This document shows, piece by piece, positions 49,973-58,090 of a DNA stretch of 64,000 nt. The position numbers and the translations under genes were made by a program. Location: the NCBI GenBank assembly GCA_040388535.1, contig JAZKBR010000002.1, forward strand, positions 701,284-765,283, read 5' to 3'. Each line of letters opens with the position of its first letter. Positions within the stretch are counted from its first letter, which is position 1. Source of the stretch: Gemmatimonadota bacterium (GTDB lineage Bacteria; Gemmatimonadota; Gemmatimonadetes; Gemmatimonadales; GWC2-71-9). The notes under the pieces are model-generated. The model saw nothing but the letters and a program-made list of their open reading frames with translations. It had not been told where the DNA came from and searched no databases.

Positions 49973-51397
49973 TCAGATCGGCAATGTCAGGAGATATTCC
50001 AGCACATCCGACGCGGTGTAGTGCATCCGGCCGCGGAGCACCCGACCCAGGTTCGTCAGGTCATCGCCACTCGTCAGTAGCGGCGGCTCGACCTCACCGT
50101 CATCGCGGAGCTGACCGAGACCGACATCGGCCGTCAGCGCATTGCAGAGGCAGCGGCGGCCGACGGTATCCTCGTACGCGCCACCCTTCGCGAGATAGGC
50201 CTCGACCGGTTCGGCAGGGCAGCGATAGCCGAGTCGCCCGTCGTCGGACCGATACGCGGTGCGCAGATATCCCAGGTCACAGCGGCGCTCGCGCGGCTCC
50301 TCGGGTTCCGAGCCGGGCCACGCGACCACCTTGAACGGGTACCCCGTGGGTGACGCCTTGGGGTCGGTGAAGACGGTGACATCTCCGCTGACGAGCTGTT
50401 CCACGACCGTGCGCTTGAGTGCCTCGGTGATCCCCGACTCGGCGCACCATGCGAAGAGAGTGCCGACCTGAACACCCGCGGCACCGGCTGCGCGCGCGGC
50501 CGCCAGCGCCTCCGGTGTGCCTGCAGAGCCGGCGAGCCAGAACGGCAGCCCGAGTTCGGCGAGTTTCTCGAGGTCGACGACGTCGCGTTCACCGTATACC
50601 GGTTCGCCCAGGGCATTGAACTGTGGCGTGCCCCGCGGCGGTGCATTGTGGCCGCCAGCAGTGGGGCCTTCCACCACGAAACCATCGACTCGTCCACTCG
50701 CCTTGCGCGCGAGCACGGTTGCAAGCGAATTGCTCGCGACGATGGCAAGGAACTTCGGACGCCGGAGCGGCGGGAGGTGAGCGCCCGCTGTGTGGTCTGC
50801 CGGATCGAAGAGGAGATCGATCTGTTCTCCGGCTGGCATCCCTTCCACCTCGAGACGGATCGACCCCGGCAAGTGCGCCGCGAACGCATCCAGCACCGCC
50901 GGGATCTCGCGCGGTATCCCGGCGCCCATCAGGACGTAGTCGACGCCTGCGAGCATCGCACCATACAGAGACGCGAGGTTGGGAAGCTGGACCTTGGTGA
51001 GCAGGTTGACACCGACGAGCCCGCGATGGCCTTCCTTCGCGAGATCGACCTCGACGAACGCGGCGAGCATGGTGATCTGCTGGCGTTCGATACTCACCGA
51101 CCGGCGATACATCGGCAGCATCGCGTACGGTTCGCCGGGTGCGCGACCCGACGGGATGAAGTAGCGCGCGAGCACCGCGTCGGCGACACCGGGAACGGGG
51201 AAGCGCTCCATCGAGCGGCGGACGTCGCCATCGGGATCGCCATCTTGCAATCGGCGGACGAGCACCGTGTCGAGTGCAGTGGCCGAGACTACGCCGAGCT
51301 GGCCCAGACGGGAGACGGCGCGGGCGAGCCGCCAGTTGGAAACTCCAACTCCCATGCCACCCTGGATGATGACTGGCTCTGCGGCGATTCCGAGCAT
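49973..51397 (-). CDS. Nitronate monooxygenase-like flavoprotein
   Basis: The 474-residue product starts at ATG 51397, eight bases after GGAG. The TIM-barrel FMN enzyme motifs of the NMO / 2-nitropropane dioxygenase family are visible: PVIIQGGMGVGVSNWRLARA, VGVNLLTKVQ, VLMGAGIPREIPAVLDAF, FVVEGPTAGGHNAPPRG with the GGH site, and AAGAAGVQVGTLFAWCAESG. A C-terminal extension of about 100 residues contains several cysteines (RRCDLGYL, GYRCPAEP, GRRCLCNAL), not seen in short NMOs. It oxidises nitronates or related toxic nitro compounds. It is divergent from an Rrf2 gene and shares its operator. Confidence 0.87.
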   Translation of the reverse strand: MLGIAAEPVIIQGGMGVGVSNWRLARAVSRLGQLGVVSATALDTVLVRRLQDGDPDGDVRRSMERFPVPGVADAVLARYFIPSGRAPGEPYAMLPMYRRSVSIERQQITMLAAFVEVDLAKEGHRGLVGVNLLTKVQLPNLASLYGAMLAGVDYVLMGAGIPREIPAVLDAFAAHLPGSIRLEVEGMPAGEQIDLLFDPADHTAGAHLPPLRRPKFLAIVASNSLATVLARKASGRVDGFVVEGPTAGGHNAPPRGTPQFNALGEPVYGERDVVDLEKLAELGLPFWLAGSAGTPEALAAARAAGAAGVQVGTLFAWCAESGITEALKRTVVEQLVSGDVTVFTDPKASPTGYPFKVVAWPGSEPEEPRERRCDLGYLRTAYRSDDGRLGYRCPAEPVEAYLAKGGAYEDTVGRRCLCNALTADVGLGQLRDDGEVEPPLLTSGDDLTNLGRVLRGRMHYTASDVLEYLLTLPI

Positions 51398-51455
51398 ACA
51401 GGTACTCCGGTCATACGGTGAGCTACGGTCGGGTCGCGCTGGGCGGTCCGGCATG

Positions 51456-51477
51456 TTTATCATATTGATATGATAAA
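51456..51477. promoter_or_regulatory. Perfect 10-2-10 inverted repeat, Rrf2 operator
   Basis: The half-site TTTATCATAT and its complement flank TG. It is very AT-rich in an otherwise GC-rich gap, lies 24 bases before the Rrf2 start and 58 before the monooxygenase start, and contains TATGAT, which could serve as -10 box in both directions. The size fits NsrR/IscR-type operators. Confidence 0.82.
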
Positions 51478-51501
51478 TATACTGATCCGGCCGCCACACC
51501 A

Positions 51502-51903
51502 GTGCTGAGCCTCCCCCAGACGGCCGAGTATGCCCTGCGGGCGGTCAATTTCATCGCCGACACCCCCGATGGCCGACCTCGACGGGTGGGCGAAATTGCG
51601 GCCGCGATCAAGGTGCCGCACAACTATCTCTCGAAGACCCTCCACCAGTTGGCCCAGGCAGGGGTGGTGCGGTCGACTCGCGGTCCGGCGGGCGGATTCC
51701 AGCTCGCGCGGCCTGCCTCGGGGCTCACGCTGGCCGAGGTCATCGGCCCGTTCATGCCGGTGTCGGGCCGCCCCTGCGTCCTCGGCCGCACGCGATGCAA
51801 CGACACCACGCCCTGCGCGGCGCACCATCTCTGGAAGCCAGTCGGCCAGCAGCTCGAGGCGTTCTTTGCGGCGACGACGATTGCGGAGTTGAGGGGGGAC
51901 TAG
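51502..51903 (+). CDS. Rrf2-family regulator with three cysteines, NsrR-like
   Basis: The 133-residue product starts at GTG 51502. The winged helix is typical of Rrf2 (QTAEYALRAVNFIAD, VGEIAAAIKVPHNYLSKTLH, QLAQAGVVRSTRGPAGGFQL). Three cysteines at 92, 99 and 105 (PCVLGRTRC, NDTTPC) give a CX6CX5C pattern, close to the CX5CX5C iron-sulfur site of NsrR and IscR. It probably senses NO or redox state and represses the divergent nitronate monooxygenase operon. Its last codons (LRGD and stop) lie in a 30-base inverted repeat shared with the convergent permease gene. Confidence 0.88.
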   Translation: MLSLPQTAEYALRAVNFIADTPDGRPRRVGEIAAAIKVPHNYLSKTLHQLAQAGVVRSTRGPAGGFQLARPASGLTLAEVIGPFMPVSGRPCVLGRTRCNDTTPCAAHHLWKPVGQQLEAFFAATTIAELRGD

Positions 51904-52043
51904 AAGCAAGAGACTAGAGACTAGTGAAGAGAGACTAGAGGTCTGGCTGTCATCCTGAGCGGAGCCGCCGGCAGGGCGGCGCAGTCGAAGGACCTCTCTA
52001 GTCCCTAGCCTCCAGTCTCTAGTCTCTTGCTTCTAGTCCCCCC
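51893..52043. repeat. 30-base perfect inverted repeat made of heptamers, with REP-like core
   Basis: Arms 51893-51922 and 52014-52043 are perfect reverse complements. The left arm starts in the Rrf2 gene and the right arm in the permease gene, so each arm holds a stop codon (TAG) and both proteins end LRGD. From 51902 and from 52000 the arms are in-phase heptamers of the AGAGACT family. The core has GTCATCCTGAGCGGAG, a GCCGCC/GGCGGC hairpin, then TCGAAGGACCTC, a motif I know from intergenic REP-like elements. It can act as a two-way terminator. Confidence 0.85.
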
Positions 52044-54729
52044 GCAGCGCCTCGACCGGGTCGATTCTTACCGCGCGCGCGGTGGGGAGCGAACTCGCCG
52101 CGACGCCGAGCGCGGTGACCAGCAACGCCACCGTGACCATCACGCCGGTGTCGGTCGGGCTCACCTCAAAGAGGAGTGACCGCAATACCCGTGTGCCTGC
52201 CACGGCACCACCCAGTCCGAGCGCAACGCCGATCATCACCAGCCGAAGCGACTGACCGAGCACCATCGCCCCGATATTCTGCGCCGAAGCCCCAAGGGCG
52301 ATCCGCACACCGATCTCGCGCTGACGCTGGCCGACCACATAGGCGATCACGCCATAGAGTCCCACCGCGCTCAACACCAGCGCCATCACGGCCGCGGCGC
52401 CGAGGAGCAACAGCGTGAAGGTGCGACTCGCCATCGAGTCGGCGGCCACGTCGGTCATCAGCCGGGCATCCGACACCGGCACGGTCGGGTCGATCGCCGC
52501 CATCGCGTCGCGGACCAGCAGCTGGACCGTCGCTGCCGCAAGTGTGGGCGCCTTGACGACCAGCTGCACATCGAGCGGCACGTTGTTGGTCGGTGCGCTG
52601 TCGGGTGGCACGATGGAGAAGTAGGCGACTTCGTTGGGCGGCTCATCGAGTGAAGTGCCGTGCACTTCACTGCTGACCCCGGCGACCCGATCCCACTGAT
52701 CGCCGCCACGGCAACAGCGGATCGACTTGCCGACCGGATCTTCACCCGGCCAGAAGCGGCGCGCGAGGGCAGGTGAGATCACCACGCCACCGTTGTGCGT
52801 TGCTGCATCGGCCCAGTCTGGCGCACGACCGCGAATCGAGATTCCCATCGTCGCGAAGTATCCGGGAGAGACCTGCATCGTCGCGATGCAGCGATTGCGC
52901 ACCGGCTGCGACCCCTCGGCAGGTGCCGTGACCGATGTGCATCCCTGATCGCCCGAGAGCGGCAGCGCCTCGGCGAAGCCGACCTCCACGACACCGGGCG
53001 CGCTCTTGATTCGCTCGGCGAGCTGTCGGTACGTCGTCGCGACGCGATCGTAATCCTTGTACGCGGCCGACGGGAGGCCGAGCGACATGGCAATCACGCC
53101 ATCGGCAACGAAGCCGGGCTCGACGCTGCGCAACCGCTGCCCACTGCGCAACAGCAATCCGGCGCCCGCGAGCAGCATCACCGTGAGTGCGACTTGACCC
53201 ACGACGAGACCGTTGCGCAACGCCAACCGGGCTCGCGACGCCGTAAGAGTGCGCGATCCCTCGCGCAGCGCGCCCGCGTCGGCCTTTGCGTGCGACAGCG
53301 GAATGGTGCCGAGCCCGACACCGATGAGCAGTGCTGCGGCAATGATCAGTGCGGCGGAAGCCCAGCCGAAATGCACCTCGCTCAGGCGCGGCAGCGTATC
53401 GCCGGCCATCGCCGGAAGGACACCAAGTACCAGGCCGGTGAGGCCGCAGGCGAGTATCGCCGCAATCAGGGTGACGACAATTCCCTCGGTCAGGTAGTGC
53501 ACCGCGAGGTAGCCGCGCGATGCGCCCAGGGCAGTCCGCATCACGATTTCCCTGCGCTCGGCCTCGGCGCGCACGAGCACTAGGTTCGCGACATTGGCGA
53601 TGGCAACCACGAGCACCAGCCAGACCGCTGCGAAGAGAATCCAGAGCGCGCGGGCGACGGCCGGGCCGACCACCTTGTCACGCAGTGGCGTCACCGAGGT
53701 CCGGAAGCCGGAGTTCTGGATCCAGTGATTCGGGTACGCGGCCGGAAAGATCTCTTCCATCCGCAGTACCAGCGGCGCGATCTGCGCCTCGGCATCGGCC
53801 GCGCTGAAACCGGGCCGCAGCCGGGCCACCGCGCCGCGCACATGGTTGTTCATTGGTGCGGCAGCCGGATCGATGTAATCGGGTACCCAGATGTCGACAT
53901 GCTGATCGGGGAGTCCAGCGTTCGCCGGCGTGACGCCGACAATCTCACGCTTGGTGCCATCGACATTGAAGAGCTTGCCGATCACTGTGCGATCACCACC
54001 GAAGCGGCGCATCCAGTAGTCGTGCCCCAGCACGACAACCGTACCTGGTCGCGCGAGATTGTCTTCGGGGCGAAACACGCGGCCAAGTTCCGGCGCGATG
54101 CGGAGTGTCGGGAAGATCGACGCACTCACGGAGGCGGCGTTGATGCGCTCGGCGCGCACCGTCCCTTCACCGGGAATGGAGACCTGGATGCTGCGATAGA
54201 GCGCCATGTCCTCGAAGGCGCGGACATTGGCCTTGTAATACGGCAACTGATGCCGGGCGATCCCCCACACGTCATTGAGCTTGGGCATCACCGAGGCGAG
54301 CGACACCAGCTGCTGCGCCTGGGGATACGGCAATGGCCGGAGCAGCACGGTGTCGAGCAAGGTGAAGACCACCGCGGTCGCGGCGAGACCGAGTCCGAGG
54401 GTGAGCACGGCGGGAATGGTGAAGGCGGGCTGCCGACGAAGGCGACGCAAGGCAATCCGGATTTCGTCGGCGATAATCGTGAGCCGTTCGCGCGAACTGC
54501 GCCGCGCGTGAATGCGGCTGTCGATCGCCGCGAGTCCGGTGCGCACGGCCGATACATCGCCGAACTCCTGGACCGCCTGACGACGTGCCGCGACCGGGTC
54601 GGTGCCGCTGGCAACGAGTGCCTCGATCCGCTCATCAAAATGAAAGCGGAGTTCATCCTGGATGTCGGCCGCGATATCGCTTCGGCCGAAGCGGAGGTAC
54701 CGACGCCAACTCGGTTCGGGACGTGGCAT
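52033..54729 (-). CDS. ABC transporter permease of the ADOP type (MacB/FtsX-like)
   Basis: The 898-residue product starts at ATG 54729 behind GGGAGGG. The N-terminal soluble part (ELRFHFDERIEALVASGTDP, AVQEFGD) is the mark of 'acidobacterial duplicated orphan permeases'. Then come two copies of the MacB periplasmic core plus FtsX module: helix QPAFTIPAVLTLGLGLAATA, periplasmic DxWxP-type domain, three helices near 380-520, and the second module ending AYVVGQRQREIGVRIALGAS and RVDPVEALRGD. No ATPase is encoded nearby. The start is two bases after the PadR stop, so both are one operon. The substrate is unknown. Confidence 0.9.
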   Translation of the reverse strand: MPRPEPSWRRYLRFGRSDIAADIQDELRFHFDERIEALVASGTDPVAARRQAVQEFGDVSAVRTGLAAIDSRIHARRSSRERLTIIADEIRIALRRLRRQPAFTIPAVLTLGLGLAATAVVFTLLDTVLLRPLPYPQAQQLVSLASVMPKLNDVWGIARHQLPYYKANVRAFEDMALYRSIQVSIPGEGTVRAERINAASVSASIFPTLRIAPELGRVFRPEDNLARPGTVVVLGHDYWMRRFGGDRTVIGKLFNVDGTKREIVGVTPANAGLPDQHVDIWVPDYIDPAAAPMNNHVRGAVARLRPGFSAADAEAQIAPLVLRMEEIFPAAYPNHWIQNSGFRTSVTPLRDKVVGPAVARALWILFAAVWLVLVVAIANVANLVLVRAEAERREIVMRTALGASRGYLAVHYLTEGIVVTLIAAILACGLTGLVLGVLPAMAGDTLPRLSEVHFGWASAALIIAAALLIGVGLGTIPLSHAKADAGALREGSRTLTASRARLALRNGLVVGQVALTVMLLAGAGLLLRSGQRLRSVEPGFVADGVIAMSLGLPSAAYKDYDRVATTYRQLAERIKSAPGVVEVGFAEALPLSGDQGCTSVTAPAEGSQPVRNRCIATMQVSPGYFATMGISIRGRAPDWADAATHNGGVVISPALARRFWPGEDPVGKSIRCCRGGDQWDRVAGVSSEVHGTSLDEPPNEVAYFSIVPPDSAPTNNVPLDVQLVVKAPTLAAATVQLLVRDAMAAIDPTVPVSDARLMTDVAADSMASRTFTLLLLGAAAVMALVLSAVGLYGVIAYVVGQRQREIGVRIALGASAQNIGAMVLGQSLRLVMIGVALGLGGAVAGTRVLRSLLFEVSPTDTGVMVTVALLVTALGVAASSLPTARAVRIDPVEALRGD

Positions 54730-54731
54730 GT

Positions 54732-55070
54732 TCAGGCCCTCCCCGGCGAGGCCATCACCTTGGCGACAGCGACGACGTAGCGATCCCAGTTCACCGACCG
54801 GACGCCGAGTTCTGCCCGGCCGCCCGGGGTGAGCCGGTAGAATCGGGCCCGTTTCCCCTTCTCCGAGATGCCCCAATCGGCCTCGACCCACCCCTTTTCT
54901 TCCATCCGGTGGAGCGAGGTGTAGAGGGCGCCATCCAGGATCCGGAAGGTGCCGTCTGAGCCCTCCTGGATCCACCGCGCCACGGCGTAACCGTGCATGG
55001 CGCCGTGACTTAGGCAGCGGAGGACGAGGACGTCGAGGGTGCCCTGGAAGAGATCGAGTTCAGCGGACAT
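54732..55070 (-). CDS. PadR-family transcriptional regulator
   Basis: The 112-residue product is a PadR winged helix: LDLFQGTLDVLVLRCLSHGAMHGYAVARWI, then LYTSLHRMEEKGWVEADWGISEKGKRARFYRLTPGGRAEL. It starts at ATG 55070; GAGGT lies about eight bases upstream within the proposed operator. The usual C-terminal dimer helix is short, as in the PadR-s1 type that precedes ADOP permeases. It likely represses its own operon with the permease through the inverted repeat at 55077-55108. Confidence 0.92.
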   Translation of the reverse strand: MSAELDLFQGTLDVLVLRCLSHGAMHGYAVARWIQEGSDGTFRILDGALYTSLHRMEEKGWVEADWGISEKGKRARFYRLTPGGRAELGVRSVNWDRYVVAVAKVMASPGRA

Positions 55071-55076
55071 CGGATT

Positions 55077-55108
55077 ACCTCAACAGGTGATGCAATCAGT
55101 GTTGAGGT
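55077..55108. promoter_or_regulatory. Inverted repeat before PadR gene, probable operator
   Basis: ACCTCAACA (55077-55085) and TGTTGAGGT (55100-55108) are perfect complements with 14 bases between; TGAT-GCA-ATCA lies at the centre. It overlaps the PadR ribosome site, and TATAC follows on the minus strand as a possible -10 element. Confidence 0.7.
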
Positions 55109-55144
55109 ATACGGAGCCGGATTCGGGGAGGTTTCGGGAGGGAG

Positions 55145-55228
55145 GGATGATGGATGATGGATGACGGATGAAGGATGACTGATGATGGATGAAGCTCTCT
55201 AGTCTCTAGTCTCCAGTCGCTAGTCTCT
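55145..55228. repeat. Compound heptamer array, GGATGAT then AGTCTCT units
   Basis: Seven GGATGAT-type units (55145-55193) pass without loss of phase into five AGTCTCT-type units (55194-55228), 12 heptamers in all. The array runs up to the stop codon of the VOC gene (TCA at 55228-55230). Two unit families joined in register argue that the period, not the sequence, is what is kept. Confidence 0.88.
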
Positions 55229-56175
55229 CACGCTGGCGCCACTCTCAATCGCAGCGCCGTCTGCCAGGGATCACGCACCAGAAAGGAGCCGTCATCGCGG
55301 GGTTCGGTGGGGTGCCCGTTCTGCTTGAGTGCTGCCACCGTGGCGGTGAGCGAGGGCTGGTCGGGGAAGTGCATCGTCCACTCAAGCAGTTGCGACTCAT
55401 CGGCGTGCGGCGCCACTGACCCGCTGCCGGCCCAGGTGTTGGTGCCGAGATGGTGGTGATAGCCACCGGCGCCGAGGAAGAGGGCACCGGGGTACTCCCA
55501 GACCATGCGGTCGAAGCCGAGTGCGTCGAAGTAGAACCGCGACGCTTCGGCGATATCACCGACATGCAGATGCAGGTGTCCCATCCGGGTGCCGGCGGGC
55601 ATTCCGGTCCAGGCTTCACCGCCGCTGGCGCGCACGAGATCGGCCACATCAACGGGGTCCGACGCCATCATCAGTTCACGCTTGATCCGGCGCCACTCCT
55701 CGCGAGGGCGGTCGGCATACACTTCGATGCCGAGGTTGTCGGGGTCCTGCAAGTAGAACGCTTCGCTGACGAGGTGATCCGCTGCACCGGCGTGCGCATT
55801 GATTTCGCCGAGGTGCTGGATGAAGCGGCCCAGGGAGGGTCGATCGGGGAGCAGAATGGCGAAGTGGTAGAGACCGGTGCGACTCCGTCGCGGCGCGGGG
55901 TGCGCTCCCGTGCGTTCGTCGAGATGAATTAACGGCAGGTCGGGGCCAAGTGCCGCGAGGGTGGCGCTCTTCGCGCCGCGTTCGATCACCCGGAGCCCAA
56001 GGACCGCTTCGTAGTAGGCGACGGATTTGCCGAGGTCGGCGATCTGCAGGCGAACCGGGCCCAGCGAGAGCGCCTCGGGAAGCCGGTGACCGGGCGGTGC
56101 GATCCCGTAGCTTCCAGGCGTTGCCGGTTGTGCGCCTTCGGCATCGCCGAAGATATCGTGCGTCGTGACGCCCAT
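55228..56175 (-). CDS. Double-VOC extradiol dioxygenase, CatE-like
   Basis: The 315-residue product starts at ATG 56175, six bases after GGGGGGTG; the open frame continues upstream but is not protein-like. Two vicinal-oxygen-chelate halves are seen: LGPVRLQIADLGKSVAYYEA and GLYHFAILLPDRPSLGRFIQ in the first, MGHLHLHVGDIAEASRFYFD and YHHHLGTNTWAG in the second. His in HLHLHV and YHHH plus a late Glu are the likely Fe or Mn ligands. It is similar in order to Bacillus CatE, a catechol 2,3-dioxygenase, and may cleave catechols or act on other aromatic or quinone substrates. Confidence 0.87.
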   Translation of the reverse strand: MGVTTHDIFGDAEGAQPATPGSYGIAPPGHRLPEALSLGPVRLQIADLGKSVAYYEAVLGLRVIERGAKSATLAALGPDLPLIHLDERTGAHPAPRRSRTGLYHFAILLPDRPSLGRFIQHLGEINAHAGAADHLVSEAFYLQDPDNLGIEVYADRPREEWRRIKRELMMASDPVDVADLVRASGGEAWTGMPAGTRMGHLHLHVGDIAEASRFYFDALGFDRMVWEYPGALFLGAGGYHHHLGTNTWAGSGSVAPHADESQLLEWTMHFPDQPSLTATVAALKQNGHPTEPRDDGSFLVRDPWQTALRLRVAPA

Positions 56176-56231
56176 GCTGCACCCCCCTGAGTGCGAAATA
56201 TAGGCGTCCGACCGCGAATCATTCTCGGTGG

Positions 56232-57578
56232 TTACTTCGCCCTGCCCAGGATCCGTGCGACCGCCTCCATCCCCGGGTCTCGGCCCGCAGCGTAGCTCTC
56301 GAGGGTCCACGGCGCCGACACATCCGGGTCGAGATTCTTCACGGCGATCGGAAACCTCACCACATAGCCGTGACAGTCCGTATATCGCTTGCAGCCGGTG
56401 ATGTAGTCGTGACGCTGCGTCGCGACGAGATACATCGCGCCCGAGTGTGGCAATTGCATCGGCTGTCCTTCGGCAAAGAAGTTGAGCCGGTCGCCGGGGG
56501 CCTCGCCCACGAGCACCACCCGTGCCGGTGCGCTCTGTTTCAGATAGCCTGTGCTCGAGATCGCGGCAGAGAAGGTCCACGGTGAGGTGAGCACCACCAC
56601 GCGGCCATCGGCCGGAAGCCTGCTCACGATCGAACTCATCCACTTCTGGGTGAGTTGCAGGTTGCCACCACCGTTCATCCGCATATCGAGGACGATGTTC
56701 CGGCGATGCGCCGCCCGGCGGAGCGAATCGGAGTCGGCCAAAAAATCCGCAATGGATTCGCTGCCATCGACATTCGCGCGCAGCTGGATCAGGTAGGCAT
56801 CGAGCTCGGGGGCATCGCGCCGACGCAGGGTCTGGTCGAACTGCTGCAGCGACCAGGGGGCCTTCGCCGGCGTAAGGAGCGCGCGCCAGCCGTTCCGTTC
56901 GTCGAGCGGCTCGAGGATCGCTGCCGCGCGATAGCCGCCACTGGGCAGATCAGGCGCCAGGGCAAGCCCGACATCGCGGGTCTTGCCGTCGCGGGTGGCG
57001 AGGCGATAACTCGCACGCGATTCGCCACGCGCCAATCCCATGGCGTAGAGCTGGCCGGGGCTTTCGAGGAATGCGCCGGCATTCCGGTCGCGCCACGCGG
57101 GGATGCCGCCGGCGAGCGTCCGCGCGGAGTCGCGCAGCCGGGCGATGGGCGTCCCATCGATGGCAACCAGTCGGGCACCGAGCAGCTCCGCGTGATCGGC
57201 GGTGGCGCGCAACACGTAGAAGTCCTGACCGAAGGGCGCCAGGCGGATACCTACCCGCCGGAAGCCGCTGCCATTGCCGCGGTTGATCGTCAGGGTATGG
57301 CCGTTGTCGGCCAGCGCCACGATCTGGGCGAGCGAGAGTCCGAAGCGGGTATCACTCAAGGTCCCCGCTTGTGCGGTGAGCGAAGCGAGGCGTCGCTTTG
57401 CCTCGGCACGTGCCGCTGGCGAGAAGGCCCGGTCGACATTGAGGAAGTCGCGCTCGAAGGCGGCGAGATCCTCACGTTGCGCGGCGGCGTTGCCGCGAGC
57501 CGGTGACTGTGCCCCGCCGCCAGTGACGATGAGCGATGAGAGCAGGAATGTTCCAGGAATCAGGCATGATGCCCGCAT
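56232..57578 (-). CDS. Secreted S41-family peptidase
   Basis: The 448-residue product has a signal peptide (about 1-23, ending GGGAQ). A helical N-terminal domain, then a PDZ-like part (VGIRLAPFGQDFYVLRATAD, ELLGARLVAIDGTPIARLRD), then the tail-specific protease core: NIVLDMRMNGGGNLQLTQKW, RVVVLTSPWTFSAAISSTGY with the probable catalytic Ser, and VVLVGEAPGDRLNFF. The usual GG-x-TxGK lysine region is altered, so activity is plausible but not certain. A CxxYTDC pair (CKRYTDC) may form a disulfide. A long heptamer array lies beyond its start, in the promoter gap shared with the ArsR gene. Confidence 0.83.
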   Translation of the reverse strand: MRASCLIPGTFLLSSLIVTGGGAQSPARGNAAAQREDLAAFERDFLNVDRAFSPAARAEAKRRLASLTAQAGTLSDTRFGLSLAQIVALADNGHTLTINRGNGSGFRRVGIRLAPFGQDFYVLRATADHAELLGARLVAIDGTPIARLRDSARTLAGGIPAWRDRNAGAFLESPGQLYAMGLARGESRASYRLATRDGKTRDVGLALAPDLPSGGYRAAAILEPLDERNGWRALLTPAKAPWSLQQFDQTLRRRDAPELDAYLIQLRANVDGSESIADFLADSDSLRRAAHRRNIVLDMRMNGGGNLQLTQKWMSSIVSRLPADGRVVVLTSPWTFSAAISSTGYLKQSAPARVVLVGEAPGDRLNFFAEGQPMQLPHSGAMYLVATQRHDYITGCKRYTDCHGYVVRFPIAVKNLDPDVSAPWTLESYAAGRDPGMEAVARILGRAK

Positions 57579-57653
57579 GGCGTCTCCGGTGAGAGGGCTG
57601 GTGACATGGTACGACGTGGTGAGCTGGCGGAGGGTTGTGTAAGCGTCGTGTAT

Positions 57654-57709
57654 AAAGACTAGAGACTAGAGACTAGAGACTAGAGACTAGAGACTAGAGA
57701 CTAGAGACA
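57654..57709. repeat. Heptamer tandem repeat, unit AGAGACT, eight units
   Basis: Six perfect AGAGACT copies are flanked by AAAGACT and AGAGACA. This is the longest uniform heptamer array in the window. It lies in the divergent promoter gap between the S41 peptidase gene and the ArsR gene, directly against the AT-rich ArsR operator candidate. Confidence 0.9.
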
Positions 57710-57723
57710 AATATTCTTATATT
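57710..57723. promoter_or_regulatory. AT-rich inverted repeat before ArsR gene
   Basis: AATAT-TCTT-ATATT is an imperfectly spaced palindrome 34 bases before the ArsR start. ArsR/SmtB repressors bind such AT-rich dyads near their own promoters. It is a candidate only; no conserved consensus is claimed. Confidence 0.5.
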
Positions 57724-57757
57724 GCGATAGAGTTGTGAACAGGTCCTGGAGGGTATC

Positions 57758-58087
57758 GTGGCCGAGCTGAGTGATACCAACGCCGTTGCAGTCGCGGAAC
57801 GTTTCAAGGCGTTGTGCGAGCCGATGCGACTGCGCCTGCTGCAGGCGCTCCGCACGGGAGAAGCGTCCGTCGGCGATCTGGCGGAGCAGGTCGGCGGCGG
57901 TCAGGCAAACATCTCGAAGCACTTGCAGGTGCTCCTGCAGCAGGGCTTTGTCGCCCGCCGCAAGGAAGGAACCAGCAGTTGGTACCGCATTTCCGATCCG
58001 CGCGTCTTCAAGCTCTGCGAACTCGTCTGTGGCGGCCTCGAAGAGGAGCTCGATCGCAAGCGCAAGCTCCTCCAGCGCCGGAAGTAG
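57758..58087 (+). CDS. ArsR/SmtB-family regulator
   Basis: The 109-residue product starts at GTG 57758, four bases after GGAGGG. The winged helix is standard: ERFKALCEPMRLRLLQALRT, VGDLAEQVGGGQANISKHLQ, QQGFVARRKEGTSSWYRISD. Cysteines at 20, 87 and 91 (LCEP, KLCELVC) could bind a metal or form a thiol switch, as in sulfide-sensing BigR/SqrR-like members. It is convergent with the DUF2892 gene of the efflux operon, three bases apart, and is the likely regulator of that operon. Ligand is inferred, not shown. Confidence 0.9.
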   Translation: MAELSDTNAVAVAERFKALCEPMRLRLLQALRTGEASVGDLAEQVGGGQANISKHLQVLLQQGFVARRKEGTSSWYRISDPRVFKLCELVCGGLEEELDRKRKLLQRRK

Positions 58088-58090
58088 CCG

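Noticed and set aside
57654..57709. CRISPR-like array
   Set aside because: Units are seven bases with no spacers; no cas genes are nearby.
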